A stretch of DNA of 64,000 nt from Candidatus Omnitrophota bacterium. GTDB taxonomy: Bacteria > Omnitrophota > Omnitrophia > Omnitrophales > JACROU01. The first letter of the stretch is position 1; every line of letters begins with the position of its first letter. The translations under genes were made by a program, and so were the position numbers. Positions 17,249-25,436 of this stretch are shown in pieces. The notes under the pieces were generated by a model that had not been told where the DNA came from, searched no databases, and was given only the letters and a program-made list of their open reading frames with translations. Location of the stretch: assembly GCA_029261035.1 (NCBI GenBank), contig JAJDCD010000023.1, positions 164,501 to 228,500 on the forward strand. Direction: 5' to 3'.

Positions 17249-18103
17249 ATGTTTTTAGAAAAATATCAAAAGTATGTTGCTTCTTTTTTTCTTGTGACAC
17301 TTTTTATCTTTTTAAATCAATCTGTAAGTTTTTCTAATACAGAAAATGTGAAAGCAGAATTAATTTTAGAAGCATCTGCTATTAAACCCGGAGGTTCATT
17401 TTGGGTCGCTGTACGCATGAAGATGGCTCCTCAATGGCACACGTATTGGAAAAATCCAGGGGATGTGGGGTTGAGAACCAAAATTAACTGGCAGCTTCCT
17501 GCAGGCTTTGAGGCAGGCCCTGTTCAATGGCCTTATCCTCAAAAAATTAATGCGAACTTCTCCGTTTCCTATGGCTATGAAAATGAGATCCTGTTATTAA
17601 CACAAATTAAAACTTCCGCTGACATTCCGAACAACACCACTCAAACAATTAAAGCCGATGTCCAATGGCTTGAATGTAAAGAAGTCTGCATTCCAGGAAA
17701 CTCCAAACTAGAAACTCGCATCTTAACGACCGAAACAGAAAATCCTAAAAAGGAAGAACAGCAAGCGTTTGATAAAGCCAGAAACAAACTTCCCCTTTCA
17801 AGTAAGTTTTGGAACATTAAAGCTTCTCATTCTAAAAAAGAAATTCATATTGAAATCAGCTCGAATGAGCAAACATCTCCCAAATTAAAGGAGATTTACT
17901 TTTTTCCATATCGTTCTGATTTAATTTTACATCAGAAGCCGCAAACATTAAAAAAACTTCCTAATGGCTATGAGTTAACAATTCAACGCTCAACAATCAC
18001 AACAGAAATGCCCTTAAAACTTCAAGGGGTCCTCTACTCTAAAACGGGGTGGGCTCCCGACACCTCTCGAAAATCTATCGAAGTCAATACACTTGCCGCT
18101 TAA
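17249..18103 (+). CDS. stand-alone DsbD alpha-domain-like periplasmic protein
   Basis: 284 residues: signal peptide (about 10-30, SVSFS) then two beta domains. The first has the DsbD/ScsB alpha-domain pattern KMAPQWHTYWKNPGDVGLRT and a CKEVC pair in WLECKEVCIPG, the disulphide that in DsbD accepts electrons from the membrane domain. There is no membrane domain or C-terminal thioredoxin domain, which DsbD has. Its electron donor must be another protein. It ends overlapping by 4 bp the end of the convergent redoxin gene, which may be its functional partner. Confidence 0.75.
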   Translation: MFLEKYQKYVASFFLVTLFIFLNQSVSFSNTENVKAELILEASAIKPGGSFWVAVRMKMAPQWHTYWKNPGDVGLRTKINWQLPAGFEAGPVQWPYPQKINANFSVSYGYENEILLLTQIKTSADIPNNTTQTIKADVQWLECKEVCIPGNSKLETRILTTETENPKKEEQQAFDKARNKLPLSSKFWNIKASHSKKEIHIEISSNEQTSPKLKEIYFFPYRSDLILHQKPQTLKKLPNGYELTIQRSTITTEMPLKLQGVLYSKTGWAPDTSRKSIEVNTLAA

Positions 18104-18717
18104 GCGTACTTAACAGAACAACCGTAAGATTTAGTGGAACTATTCTTAACCTCTTTTCCATTCATAGCCGCATCCAAAGCTTCTTGCACATAATTTTCTG
18201 CTTGAGAAATGTCTGCAGTATTTGTGCTGTTAATACTATCAATGGCTCCTTGGTAAATTAGAATACCCTTGGGGTTAATGACAAACATATGCGGCGTTGT
18301 CCTTGCTTCATATTTTTTCCCAACCACTCCTTGAGAATCTAACAACACGGCTGTTGAATGTGCTTTTTTGTCTACAACGATTTGATTCCATTCATCAGCA
18401 GAATAATAACCCTGTTTTCCAGGCGCCGACGAAGCCACAGAAAGCCAAACGACACCTTTGTCCGTATATTTCTTTTGTAACGACTGTATATTACCACTAT
18501 CATAATGCTTTCGAACAAAAGGACAATCCGGGTTAATCCATTCCAGAACGACAAAACTTCCTCTGAAATCTGAAACCGCATGTTTTTTTCCCATCGAATC
18601 CATCAAGGTAAAATCCGGAACCTCTTGATTGACAACAGGCTGAGCTTGAAGTTGTGAAGCCATGATCGAAATGAACACACTCACTAAAATAGCTGTTAAC
18701 ATCCTAGAACCTTTCAT
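18100..18717 (-). CDS. secreted redoxin/thioredoxin-fold protein
   Basis: 205 residues: signal peptide to about residue 25 (ASQLQA), then an AhpC/TSA-Redoxin fold with VPDFTLMDSMGKKHAVSDFRG and LEWINPDCPFVRKHY. The CPFV segment has a single cysteine where thioredoxins have CxxC, as in one-Cys peroxiredoxin-like or TlpA-like proteins. A cis-Pro TPHMFVINP is present near 135-143. An extra Cys lies near the end (SYGCSVKYA). It is probably periplasmic. It converges on and overlaps the DsbD-alpha-like gene. Confidence 0.75.
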   Translation of the reverse strand: MKGSRMLTAILVSVFISIMASQLQAQPVVNQEVPDFTLMDSMGKKHAVSDFRGSFVVLEWINPDCPFVRKHYDSGNIQSLQKKYTDKGVVWLSVASSAPGKQGYYSADEWNQIVVDKKAHSTAVLLDSQGVVGKKYEARTTPHMFVINPKGILIYQGAIDSINSTNTADISQAENYVQEALDAAMNGKEVKNSSTKSYGCSVKYA

Positions 18718-18988
18718 AAAGCCTCCTTTATACCTCTAAATAGAATTAAAATAACAAACAAGACATCATTATGGCCTATATGCAACAGATAGAAAAGTGC
18801 AATATTCCAGAACTTGCTTAAAAAAGCAATAAAGCCAGAGGCTGTCTTTTCTATTCCCTTTTAACAAAACTCTTTAGGGGTATTTCTGATTACCTGATAT
18901 ATTATAAGTCCTCATCTGTGGTATTGGTTTCGTGTATTAGTTTTACCCACTTACCATTTAAAAGTTGAGAGAACCAAAGGGGTTTATT

Positions 18989-19603
18989 ATGATTCAATCG
19001 CCAGACGTTCACCTGCATTCCATCATAAAAATTGAAGATGTATTATGGACCGTTTTAAAGAAAGAAATTTCTGGAACAGGTCAAACAGGGAAAACCATTA
19101 TACTTAAACTAAGAAATTTGGAAGATTCCAGTGTTGCAGAAAAAAAATTTCGTGCCGAAGAAAAAATTGAAGATGTTGATTCAGAAACAAGAAAACTATC
19201 CTTCCTCTATAAAAAAGATGATGAGTTTGTTTTTATGGGCCAAAATAATTATGAGCAATACTTTATAGCAGAAAAATCTATTGGCGAAAAAAAAATATTT
19301 CTTGTAGAAAATCAAGAGATAGAGGGCTTATTTGTTGAAGAACAGCTGAAGTCAGTAAAATTTCCAGAAACAATAACATTAAAAGTCATAACAGCCCCTC
19401 AAGGAATCAAAGGCTCCGACAAAGAAATTGAGCTGGAATTAGGAATAAAAATAATTACCCCCCACTTCATCGAAATTGATGACGAAATTATTATCGACAC
19501 GGAAGACTTCTCTTATATTGAACGCGTTACAAAGAAAGGCTTCCTGCAAGGGGGCATCCCTGGCAGTGGCAAAAAAGACAAAGATGATGATGATTCCAAA
19601 TAA
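18989..19603 (+). CDS. divergent elongation factor P-like protein
   Basis: Start chosen at ATG 18989 with AAAGGGG before it; the in-frame TTG at 18965 lacks one. The 204 residues show the three-domain EF-P pattern: KLRNLEDSSVAEKKFRAEEKIEDV, FLYKKDDEFVFMGQNNYEQY (domain II) and a domain III ending DTEDFSYIERVTKK. The domain-I tip is SGTGQTGKT; by alignment to KLRN the position of the modified Lys of EF-P is Gln or Thr, so the usual modification is unlikely. An acidic tail (KDKDDDDSK) follows. It could be an EF-P paralogue (EfpL-like) acting on polyproline or other stalls. Confidence 0.8.
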   Translation: MIQSPDVHLHSIIKIEDVLWTVLKKEISGTGQTGKTIILKLRNLEDSSVAEKKFRAEEKIEDVDSETRKLSFLYKKDDEFVFMGQNNYEQYFIAEKSIGEKKIFLVENQEIEGLFVEEQLKSVKFPETITLKVITAPQGIKGSDKEIELELGIKIITPHFIEIDDEIIIDTEDFSYIERVTKKGFLQGGIPGSGKKDKDDDDSK

Positions 19604-19682
19604 ACCTTAGAAGCAAAATGCTAACTGTTCGCTATAAACTTTTGATTTGATTGAATTTATAGAAAGAGGTACACTTTTTATT

Positions 19683-21371
19683 ATGAAATATTTTTCAGCT
19701 GAAATGCTGCAGTTTCTCAAAAATAGACCTGGGCAAAGAAATTTAAAGCTTGTAAGCAGCTTTGTTCTAATTTTAATTAGCATGATTGCACTCTATAGCT
19801 TTTTATTTCATGTTGTAATGCAATGGGAAGGCCAAAAATATTCTTGGTTTACGGGGGTTTATTGGACCTTCACAGTAATGTCCACTTTGGGCTTTGGAGA
19901 CATTACCTTTCATACAGATATTGGAAGAGCTTTTTCTATTGTTGTTTTACTCAGCGGCATGATTTGGTTCCTCATCATGATGCCTTTTGTCTTCATCGAG
20001 TTCTTCTACCAGCCCTGGATGAAAGCCCAATTAGCTGCCAGAACTCCGCGAGCAATTCCAGAAAAAACTTCTGGTCATGTAGTCATTATCCATCCAGATT
20101 CCGTAACCCTTACTTTAATTAAACAACTAAAAGAACATAAATATGATTATGTCCTCATTGAGCCAAATACGGATCAAGCCCTGAAGCTTCATGATTCAGG
20201 CTTAAATGTTGTTGTAGGTAATATCAGCGACCCCGAAACCTATGAAAAAGTGCAGATTGAGAAAGCCGCTTTATTAGTAGCAACATCAGACGACCGCATC
20301 AATACCCACATAGCTTTTACTGTACGTGAGATGAACAAGAAAATTCCAATTGTAGCTACCGCAAAAGACTCCGAGTCTGTAGACATCTTAAAATTAGCTG
20401 GATGCTCTCATGTGCTGCAGCTAGGCAAGATGATGGGTTCTGTGTTAGCCCGCCGCATGATCGGTGGAGATGCGCTAGCCCATCTTGTCGGAAAGTTTGG
20501 AAATTTACTCATAGCAGAAGCTCTTTGTGCGGCAACACCTCTCGTTGGAAAAACGCTCAAAGAAGCTAAATTAAGAGAGAACTTAGGGGTATGTGTCGTG
20601 GGTGTTTGGGAACGTGGAGAATTCAAAAGTCCTGATTCTGGTATGACTATTACCGACAAAACGGTTTTAGTCCTTGCTGGGTCTAAAGACCAATTAAAAC
20701 GTTACGACGAACTCTTCTGCATTTATCATGTCGCAACCGACCCAGTAATCATTATTGGAGGGGGACGGGTGGGTAGAGCGACAGGCCATTCTTTAGCTAA
20801 ACGAAATATAGACTATTTAATTATCGAAGAGCTTTCTGAACGCATCCGAGATCCTAAAAAATATATCTTAGGCAATGCAAGCGATCTAGAAACGCTAAAA
20901 AAAGCAGGTATCGAGAAAACGCCTGCTGTAATTATTACACCTCGTGATGATGATACTAACGTATACCTTTCCATATACTGCCGTAGGCTTCGACCTGATA
21001 TCCAAATTATTTCACGAGCTACTTATGAAAGAAACATATCAACGCTTCATCGCGCCGGCACGGATTTCGTAATGTCTTACGCTTCTATGGGTGCCAATAT
21101 GATTTTTAATCTCTTAAAAAGAAGTGACATTCTCATGCTAGCTGAAGGGCTTATCCTTTTTGAAATTTCTGTTCCAAAATCTTTGCTTGGTAAAAACATT
21201 ATGGATGGAAACGTACGAACTAAAACCGGATGTCATCTGGTTGCCATTATCAAGGAAGAAAAAATGTCTATCAACCCAGACCCTAGCACCATTTTGAGCG
21301 AAGATATGAAAATTATTTTTATTGGGAGTGTTGAATCAGAACATTTATTTCTCAAAGAATTTGGAGCATAG
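19683..21371 (+). CDS. two-helix potassium channel with two RCK (TrkA-N/TrkA-C) modules
   Basis: About 562 residues from ATG 19683 (AGAGG lies 12 bp upstream; a TTG 36 bp earlier is possible). Two membrane helices (about 20-42 and 88-112) flank the pore loop with filter TLGFGD. Then follow RCK-N 1 (HVVIIHPDS...), RCK-C 1 (GVCVVGVWERGEF), RCK-N 2 with the nucleotide motif GGGRVGRATG, and RCK-C 2 (CHLVAIIKEEKM). A doubled RCK chain would give a complete gating ring from four subunits. RCK-C domains are known targets of c-di-AMP in several bacteria, and the c-di-AMP synthase gene is 1 kb away. Confidence 0.88.
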   Translation: MKYFSAEMLQFLKNRPGQRNLKLVSSFVLILISMIALYSFLFHVVMQWEGQKYSWFTGVYWTFTVMSTLGFGDITFHTDIGRAFSIVVLLSGMIWFLIMMPFVFIEFFYQPWMKAQLAARTPRAIPEKTSGHVVIIHPDSVTLTLIKQLKEHKYDYVLIEPNTDQALKLHDSGLNVVVGNISDPETYEKVQIEKAALLVATSDDRINTHIAFTVREMNKKIPIVATAKDSESVDILKLAGCSHVLQLGKMMGSVLARRMIGGDALAHLVGKFGNLLIAEALCAATPLVGKTLKEAKLRENLGVCVVGVWERGEFKSPDSGMTITDKTVLVLAGSKDQLKRYDELFCIYHVATDPVIIIGGGRVGRATGHSLAKRNIDYLIIEELSERIRDPKKYILGNASDLETLKKAGIEKTPAVIITPRDDDTNVYLSIYCRRLRPDIQIISRATYERNISTLHRAGTDFVMSYASMGANMIFNLLKRSDILMLAEGLILFEISVPKSLLGKNIMDGNVRTKTGCHLVAIIKEEKMSINPDPSTILSEDMKIIFIGSVESEHLFLKEFGA

Positions 21372-21398
21372 AATTGAAAAAACTGCGATTGACGAAGC

Positions 21399-21432
21399 CT
21401 TGGGGACAGTCCCCATCAAGGGAACAGTCCCT
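21399..21432. repeat. REP-like palindromes (GGGGACAGTCCCC)
   Basis: GGGGACAGTCCCC is followed by AAGGGAACAGTCCCTT. Both are palindromic and share the GGGACAGTCCC core with the terminal repeats of the RAYT element at 28380-29211. This suggests a solo REP copy mobilised by that transposase family. Confidence 0.6.
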
Positions 21433-21443
21433 TAGCTTTTAAT

Positions 21444-22031
21444 TTAAGCAGCCTTACCTCTTTTAAATGGCTCTTTAATCACTACTTTAACACCAGAGAT
21501 GGTTCCTGTTAATGTATCTCGAACCGTATTTCCCACATCGGTACTAACGTCATAGGCTGCTTTCACAGCACCTGAAGCCGCCGCTGAAGCCGCTTCTTCG
21601 GCTGTTAATCCCATATCCTTAGCACCTTCAATCGCTCCTTGAACAGCACCCTTAGCAGCTGAGCCGATGTCCCCAGCAAGATCTGACGTATTCTTCACAA
21701 TGCTGGCAGACGTCTCAAACAGCGTATCTAAGGCTTCTTTCCCCATTTCTTTTGAGCCTTTTAAGACCCCTATCACAATCCCCTTAGCAGCGGTTCCGAT
21801 ATCTCCACCTACTTGGATAACCCCTTGCAGAGTCCCCCGAACCACTTTGGATATAGCGTCGATTGCAGATAGACCAAGCTCTCCGCAACTGCTCAGAGCA
21901 TTGGAAACAGAGTGCGCTACGGTACTTACAACCGCATCAAAAATCTCGCCAACTCCTTTAATAGCGCCAACAACGCCTCCTTTAACTTCATTTATTAATT
22001 TTTCTAAAAAACCCTCTTTTTTGTTTTCCAT
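21444..22031 (-). CDS. LEA/apolipoprotein-like repetitive helical protein
   Basis: 195 residues with no signal peptide. Three related units, GGDIGTAAKGIVIGVLKGSK, AGDIGSAAKGAVQGAIEGAK and STDVGNTVRDTLTGTISGVK, are about 44 residues apart, inside a chain of 11-residue-like amphipathic helices rich in Gly, Ala, Val and Lys. Such sequences lie on membranes or protect proteins during drying. The C-terminal tail is basic (FKRGKAA). Single gene, no family assigned with certainty. Confidence 0.6.
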   Translation of the reverse strand: MENKKEGFLEKLINEVKGGVVGAIKGVGEIFDAVVSTVAHSVSNALSSCGELGLSAIDAISKVVRGTLQGVIQVGGDIGTAAKGIVIGVLKGSKEMGKEALDTLFETSASIVKNTSDLAGDIGSAAKGAVQGAIEGAKDMGLTAEEAASAAASGAVKAAYDVSTDVGNTVRDTLTGTISGVKVVIKEPFKRGKAA

Positions 22032-22443
22032 GATCGTTCTCCCTTCCGATATTAATCGGTACCATCTCTACACATCAATTATACCTGATTAAACGTCTTA
22101 TAACCTATAATCCAAGAATGCCCTCTAGAGAACTATTTCATTTTAATATTTCAAACCTACCTAATTCCACCTAATACACGAAGGTCTTTAATAAGTCATT
22201 AAAAAAAGAAAAATATTTTTTAAAATTAAACCTATCTGGTCTATTTTTGGACCTTCAACACCCCTGACTTCCTCCTACGGGAAACTACCAACATGTATCT
22301 AACTTCGATTGGTTGTCCATTTTTTTATCTTCCATACTCCATAAGGATTCTTGTCCATTTTGCCGATAGATATATATTAGGGTTTTTTTGTTTATTTAGA
22401 AATAATTCGTTTGTAGGTTATCCTTATTACTAAGGGGTGGGAT
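22032..22443. other. 411-bp non-coding gap before the CdaA gene
   Basis: No ORF, tRNA or strong hairpin is seen. The right end carries AAGGGG followed by TGGGAT and the ATG of the diadenylate cyclase gene, so promoter and leader of that operon must be here. I looked for a ydaO-type c-di-AMP riboswitch but could not support one by eye. Confidence 0.4.
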
Positions 22444-23634
22444 ATGGATTTTGTGGACTTTTTAGTATATTTAACAAGATTCAATATATTCGAAATTCTT
22501 GATGTTGTTTTTATGGCGTTGTTAATCTATTTAACACTCGTTTGGTTTAAGAAAACAAAAGCAGCTTTTGTTGTAATTGGTATTTTCTTTATTGGTGGCT
22601 TCTACCTCCTCGCCCGTGTATTCAATATGAATTTAATCACAACGGTCTTCCAAGGATTCTTCACAATTATCTTAATTGCCTCTGTTATTATTTTTCAGGA
22701 AGAAATCCGATATTTTTTTGAACGCGTTGCCGTATGGGGCCTCAAGTTAAAAATAAAGAAAAGAAAAGGATCTTTTACTACAAGGAAAGAGGTCGATGTC
22801 TTAATCAGAACTCTTTTTGATTTAGCAAAAGAAAAAATTGGCGCTCTTGTTGTCATTAGAGGAAAAGATATGATTATGCGGCATCTTGACGGCGGCATTG
22901 CTCTCAATGGGGATTTAAGTGAGCCTATACTTAAAAGTCTGTTTGATCCACACTCCATAGGTCATGATGGCGCTATTCTTGTAGAAAATAATAAAATTGT
23001 ACAATTTTCGGCTCATCTCCCCCTTTCCAAAGATTTGGAGAAGCTGGGGAAAGGTGGAACGCGACATGCTGCTGCTTTAGGCTTGGTCGAAAGATCCGAT
23101 GCAATGTGTTTGGTAGTATCCGAAGAAAGAGGCGTTGTTTCTTGCGCCCAACAAGGAGAGATCAATCCTGTTAACACTCCCGAAGAACTGCGCTCTATCG
23201 TCGATAAGTTTTTTTCTGAAATTTCCCCTACAAAAAAACTCTCTTGGGCAGATATTTTTAAAAGCAATTTCAAAGAAAAAATCCTCGCTGTCGTTCTTGC
23301 TCTTTTGTTATGGTTTGTTTTAGATTATGGTTCTACCACTATTTACAAAACATACACTGCTCCAATCAAGTTAAATAATCTCTCGAAAGAATTAGTCATA
23401 AATGAGTTAAGTCCAGACAAGGTAACAGCAACTTTTTTTGGGCAACGAAGAAATTTTTATTTGTTTCCAATTCAAAACATCCATGTTGCTGTGGATGCTT
23501 CTCGTTTTAATAGTGGAAAAAGAAAATTGCGACTTTATGGCCCTGAACTTAATTATCCCAAAGAACTCAACTTAAATCAGATGACCCCCAACGAAATTCA
23601 ACTTGAAATAGGGAAGAAAGAACCCACAAATTAA
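22444..23634 (+). CDS. cdaA: diadenylate cyclase CdaA fused to a YbbR/CdaR-like domain
   Basis: 396 residues. Three membrane helices (about 15-90) precede a DAC domain with the two catalytic motifs DGA (175-177) and GTRH (205-208); Arg227-Glu-Glu region EERG also fits. A fourth membrane helix lies at about 278-296. After it an external beta domain of about 90 residues (KVTATFFGQRRNFYLFPIQNIHVAVDASRF) resembles one YbbR repeat. It makes c-di-AMP from two ATP. In Firmicutes the YbbR protein CdaR is a separate partner that regulates CdaA; here cyclase and a single YbbR-like unit are one chain. mgtE follows after 19 bp. Confidence 0.88.
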   Translation: MDFVDFLVYLTRFNIFEILDVVFMALLIYLTLVWFKKTKAAFVVIGIFFIGGFYLLARVFNMNLITTVFQGFFTIILIASVIIFQEEIRYFFERVAVWGLKLKIKKRKGSFTTRKEVDVLIRTLFDLAKEKIGALVVIRGKDMIMRHLDGGIALNGDLSEPILKSLFDPHSIGHDGAILVENNKIVQFSAHLPLSKDLEKLGKGGTRHAAALGLVERSDAMCLVVSEERGVVSCAQQGEINPVNTPEELRSIVDKFFSEISPTKKLSWADIFKSNFKEKILAVVLALLLWFVLDYGSTTIYKTYTAPIKLNNLSKELVINELSPDKVTATFFGQRRNFYLFPIQNIHVAVDASRFNSGKRKLRLYGPELNYPKELNLNQMTPNEIQLEIGKKEPTN

Positions 23635-23653
23635 ATAAAGGCAGGTGACTCCT

Positions 23654-24964
23654 ATGGCTAGTCAAAACACATTAATGCCGCTGGTACATAAATTATTTGA
23701 AGTAAATGCACTCGCGGCAGCAAACACCCTAGAAACGATGAAAGACGAAGAAGCTGTTGGCGTTTTAAAAAAAGTTTCTCCTAAGCTTATTTCTAAAACA
23801 TTGGTTCATCTTCCAGAAAACTTTTCTGCTCGTTTATTGATCCAACTTCCCGCTGAAACATTTAGTGAGATTTTAAAAAAACTGGAACCTCAACAACGAA
23901 CAACTTTATTTCGAACGATTCCTGAAGAAAGGAAGGAAGCTTTTTTAAAACTTCTTGATGAAAAAGAAAAAAAAGAAATTCAAGAGTTGTTAACATATCC
24001 GGATGACAGTATTGGAAAAATTATGAGCACTGACTTTATTGCTTTTAATCAAGATTTGCAAATCGGTGATTCCATCCAAAAAATTAGACGCTTAGCCAGC
24101 AAAGGTTTCCCGGCATCTTATATCTATGTTGTAGATTCAGAACAGCATTTAGTGGGTGTTATAAATATGAGAGATTTAATGTTGGCCTCCTCTAGCAGTC
24201 ACCTAAAAGAAATTATGAAAAAAGACATCTTTTCTTTAGAAGGCTTTTTGGAAAAAGAAAAAGCAGCTCTTCAATTGGCTCAAAGAAAGTATTTTGCTTG
24301 CCCTGTCGTTGACTCTGAAAAAAGACTTCTAGGTGTTATAAAAGCAGAACAACTTCTCGGAGGGATTCAAGAAGCTGCATCAGAAGACATTCAAAGAATG
24401 TTTGGTGCCGGCGGTGACGAAAGGGTAACTTCTACAATATGGTTTGCTCTTAGAAAAAGACTGCCTTGGTTGCATGTTAATTTGGTAACCGCCTTTATGG
24501 CCGCTTCGGTTGTCGCGTTATTCGAAGATATCATTGCAAAAATTACCGTACTTGCCGTATTTCTTCCGGTCGTAGCGGGACAAGGTGGAAACGCAGGAGC
24601 TCAGTCTTTAGCCATTGTTATGCGCGGCTTGGTCATGCGAGAAATTCCAAAAGGAAGTGCCAAAAAATTAATTATTAAAGAAGCTGTTGTGGGCGCTTTT
24701 AATGGTGTAATTATTGGTATTGTTACAGGTCTTATCGCCTGGGTGTGGTATAAAAACTATTATTTAGGGGTAGTTATTGGCCTAGGAATGTTGGTGAACT
24801 TAGTTATCGCTGGATTAGCCGGAACAACAATTCCTCTGATCATGAAAAAGGTGGGCTTAGACCCAGCTCAATGCTCAAATATTATTTTGACCACAGTCAC
24901 GGATGTTATGGGCTTTTTTGCTTTCTTAGGATTTGCTGTACTATTCCAAAAGCACTTAATTTAA
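23654..24964 (+). CDS. mgtE: MgtE-type magnesium transporter
   Basis: 436 residues from ATG 23654, preceded by AGGTG; a GTG nine bases upstream is the alternative. An N domain of helical repeats (about 1-125) is followed by two CBS domains (about 130-250) and five membrane helices with PVVAGQGGNAGAQSLAIVMRGL, the MgtE pore signature. The CBS part senses Mg and gates the channel. It is probably in one operon with CdaA, so Mg and c-di-AMP control are linked by position. Confidence 0.93.
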   Translation: MASQNTLMPLVHKLFEVNALAAANTLETMKDEEAVGVLKKVSPKLISKTLVHLPENFSARLLIQLPAETFSEILKKLEPQQRTTLFRTIPEERKEAFLKLLDEKEKKEIQELLTYPDDSIGKIMSTDFIAFNQDLQIGDSIQKIRRLASKGFPASYIYVVDSEQHLVGVINMRDLMLASSSSHLKEIMKKDIFSLEGFLEKEKAALQLAQRKYFACPVVDSEKRLLGVIKAEQLLGGIQEAASEDIQRMFGAGGDERVTSTIWFALRKRLPWLHVNLVTAFMAASVVALFEDIIAKITVLAVFLPVVAGQGGNAGAQSLAIVMRGLVMREIPKGSAKKLIIKEAVVGAFNGVIIGIVTGLIAWVWYKNYYLGVVIGLGMLVNLVIAGLAGTTIPLIMKKVGLDPAQCSNIILTTVTDVMGFFAFLGFAVLFQKHLI

Positions 24965-25013
24965 AAAGCACTAGCGGATTATGTTAGACTGAACAATAAA
25001 TTAAAAGGAAGTT

Positions 25014-25436
25014 ATGGATAGACAAACGCTCGTCCTTGGATGGAATGAATATATTGACTTACCGGAATGGGGAATTCGTGGGATCAAAGCCAAAATTGAT
25101 ACTGGTGCTCGCTCAAGCTCTTTACATGTCGAAGATATAAAAAAATTACCTTCGAATAGGATCAGCTTTAACGTTGTTTTAAATAAAAAAACAAAAAGAA
25201 AGAAAAAAGTCATAGCTCACATTCACCGAAGGTCGAAAGTGAAATCAAGTTTAGGCTCTCATAATTCTCGAATCTTTGTTGTTACCAAAATAAAAGTGGG
25301 GCCTATCGAAAGAAAAGTAGAATTAAATCTAGTTGATCGAGGAGATCTTATTTTTAGAATGCTTCTCGGAAGAAGTGCTTTAAGCCACCATTTTATAATC
25401 GACGTAAGTCACACTTGTTTATTGGGGAAAAAATAA
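25014..25436 (+). CDS. RimB-like retropepsin-fold protein (ATP-dependent zinc protease family)
   Basis: 140 residues. IKAKIDTGARSSSLHV (about 23-38) has the DTGA aspartic-protease-like motif of the RimB/DUF785 family, and the end LLGRSALSHHFIIDVS matches the family closing motif. Known members cut glutamate-type linkages added by RimK-like ligases. It overlaps the RimK start by one base (TAATG), so the two are coupled. Length is normal for the family. Confidence 0.82.
   Translation: MDRQTLVLGWNEYIDLPEWGIRGIKAKIDTGARSSSLHVEDIKKLPSNRISFNVVLNKKTKRKKKVIAHIHRRSKVKSSLGSHNSRIFVVTKIKVGPIERKVELNLVDRGDLIFRMLLGRSALSHHFIIDVSHTCLLGKK

Noticed and set aside
22032-22443. ydaO-type c-di-AMP riboswitch upstream of cdaA
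   Set aside because: No conserved core or convincing pairing could be seen by eye; a covariance-model search would be needed to support it.
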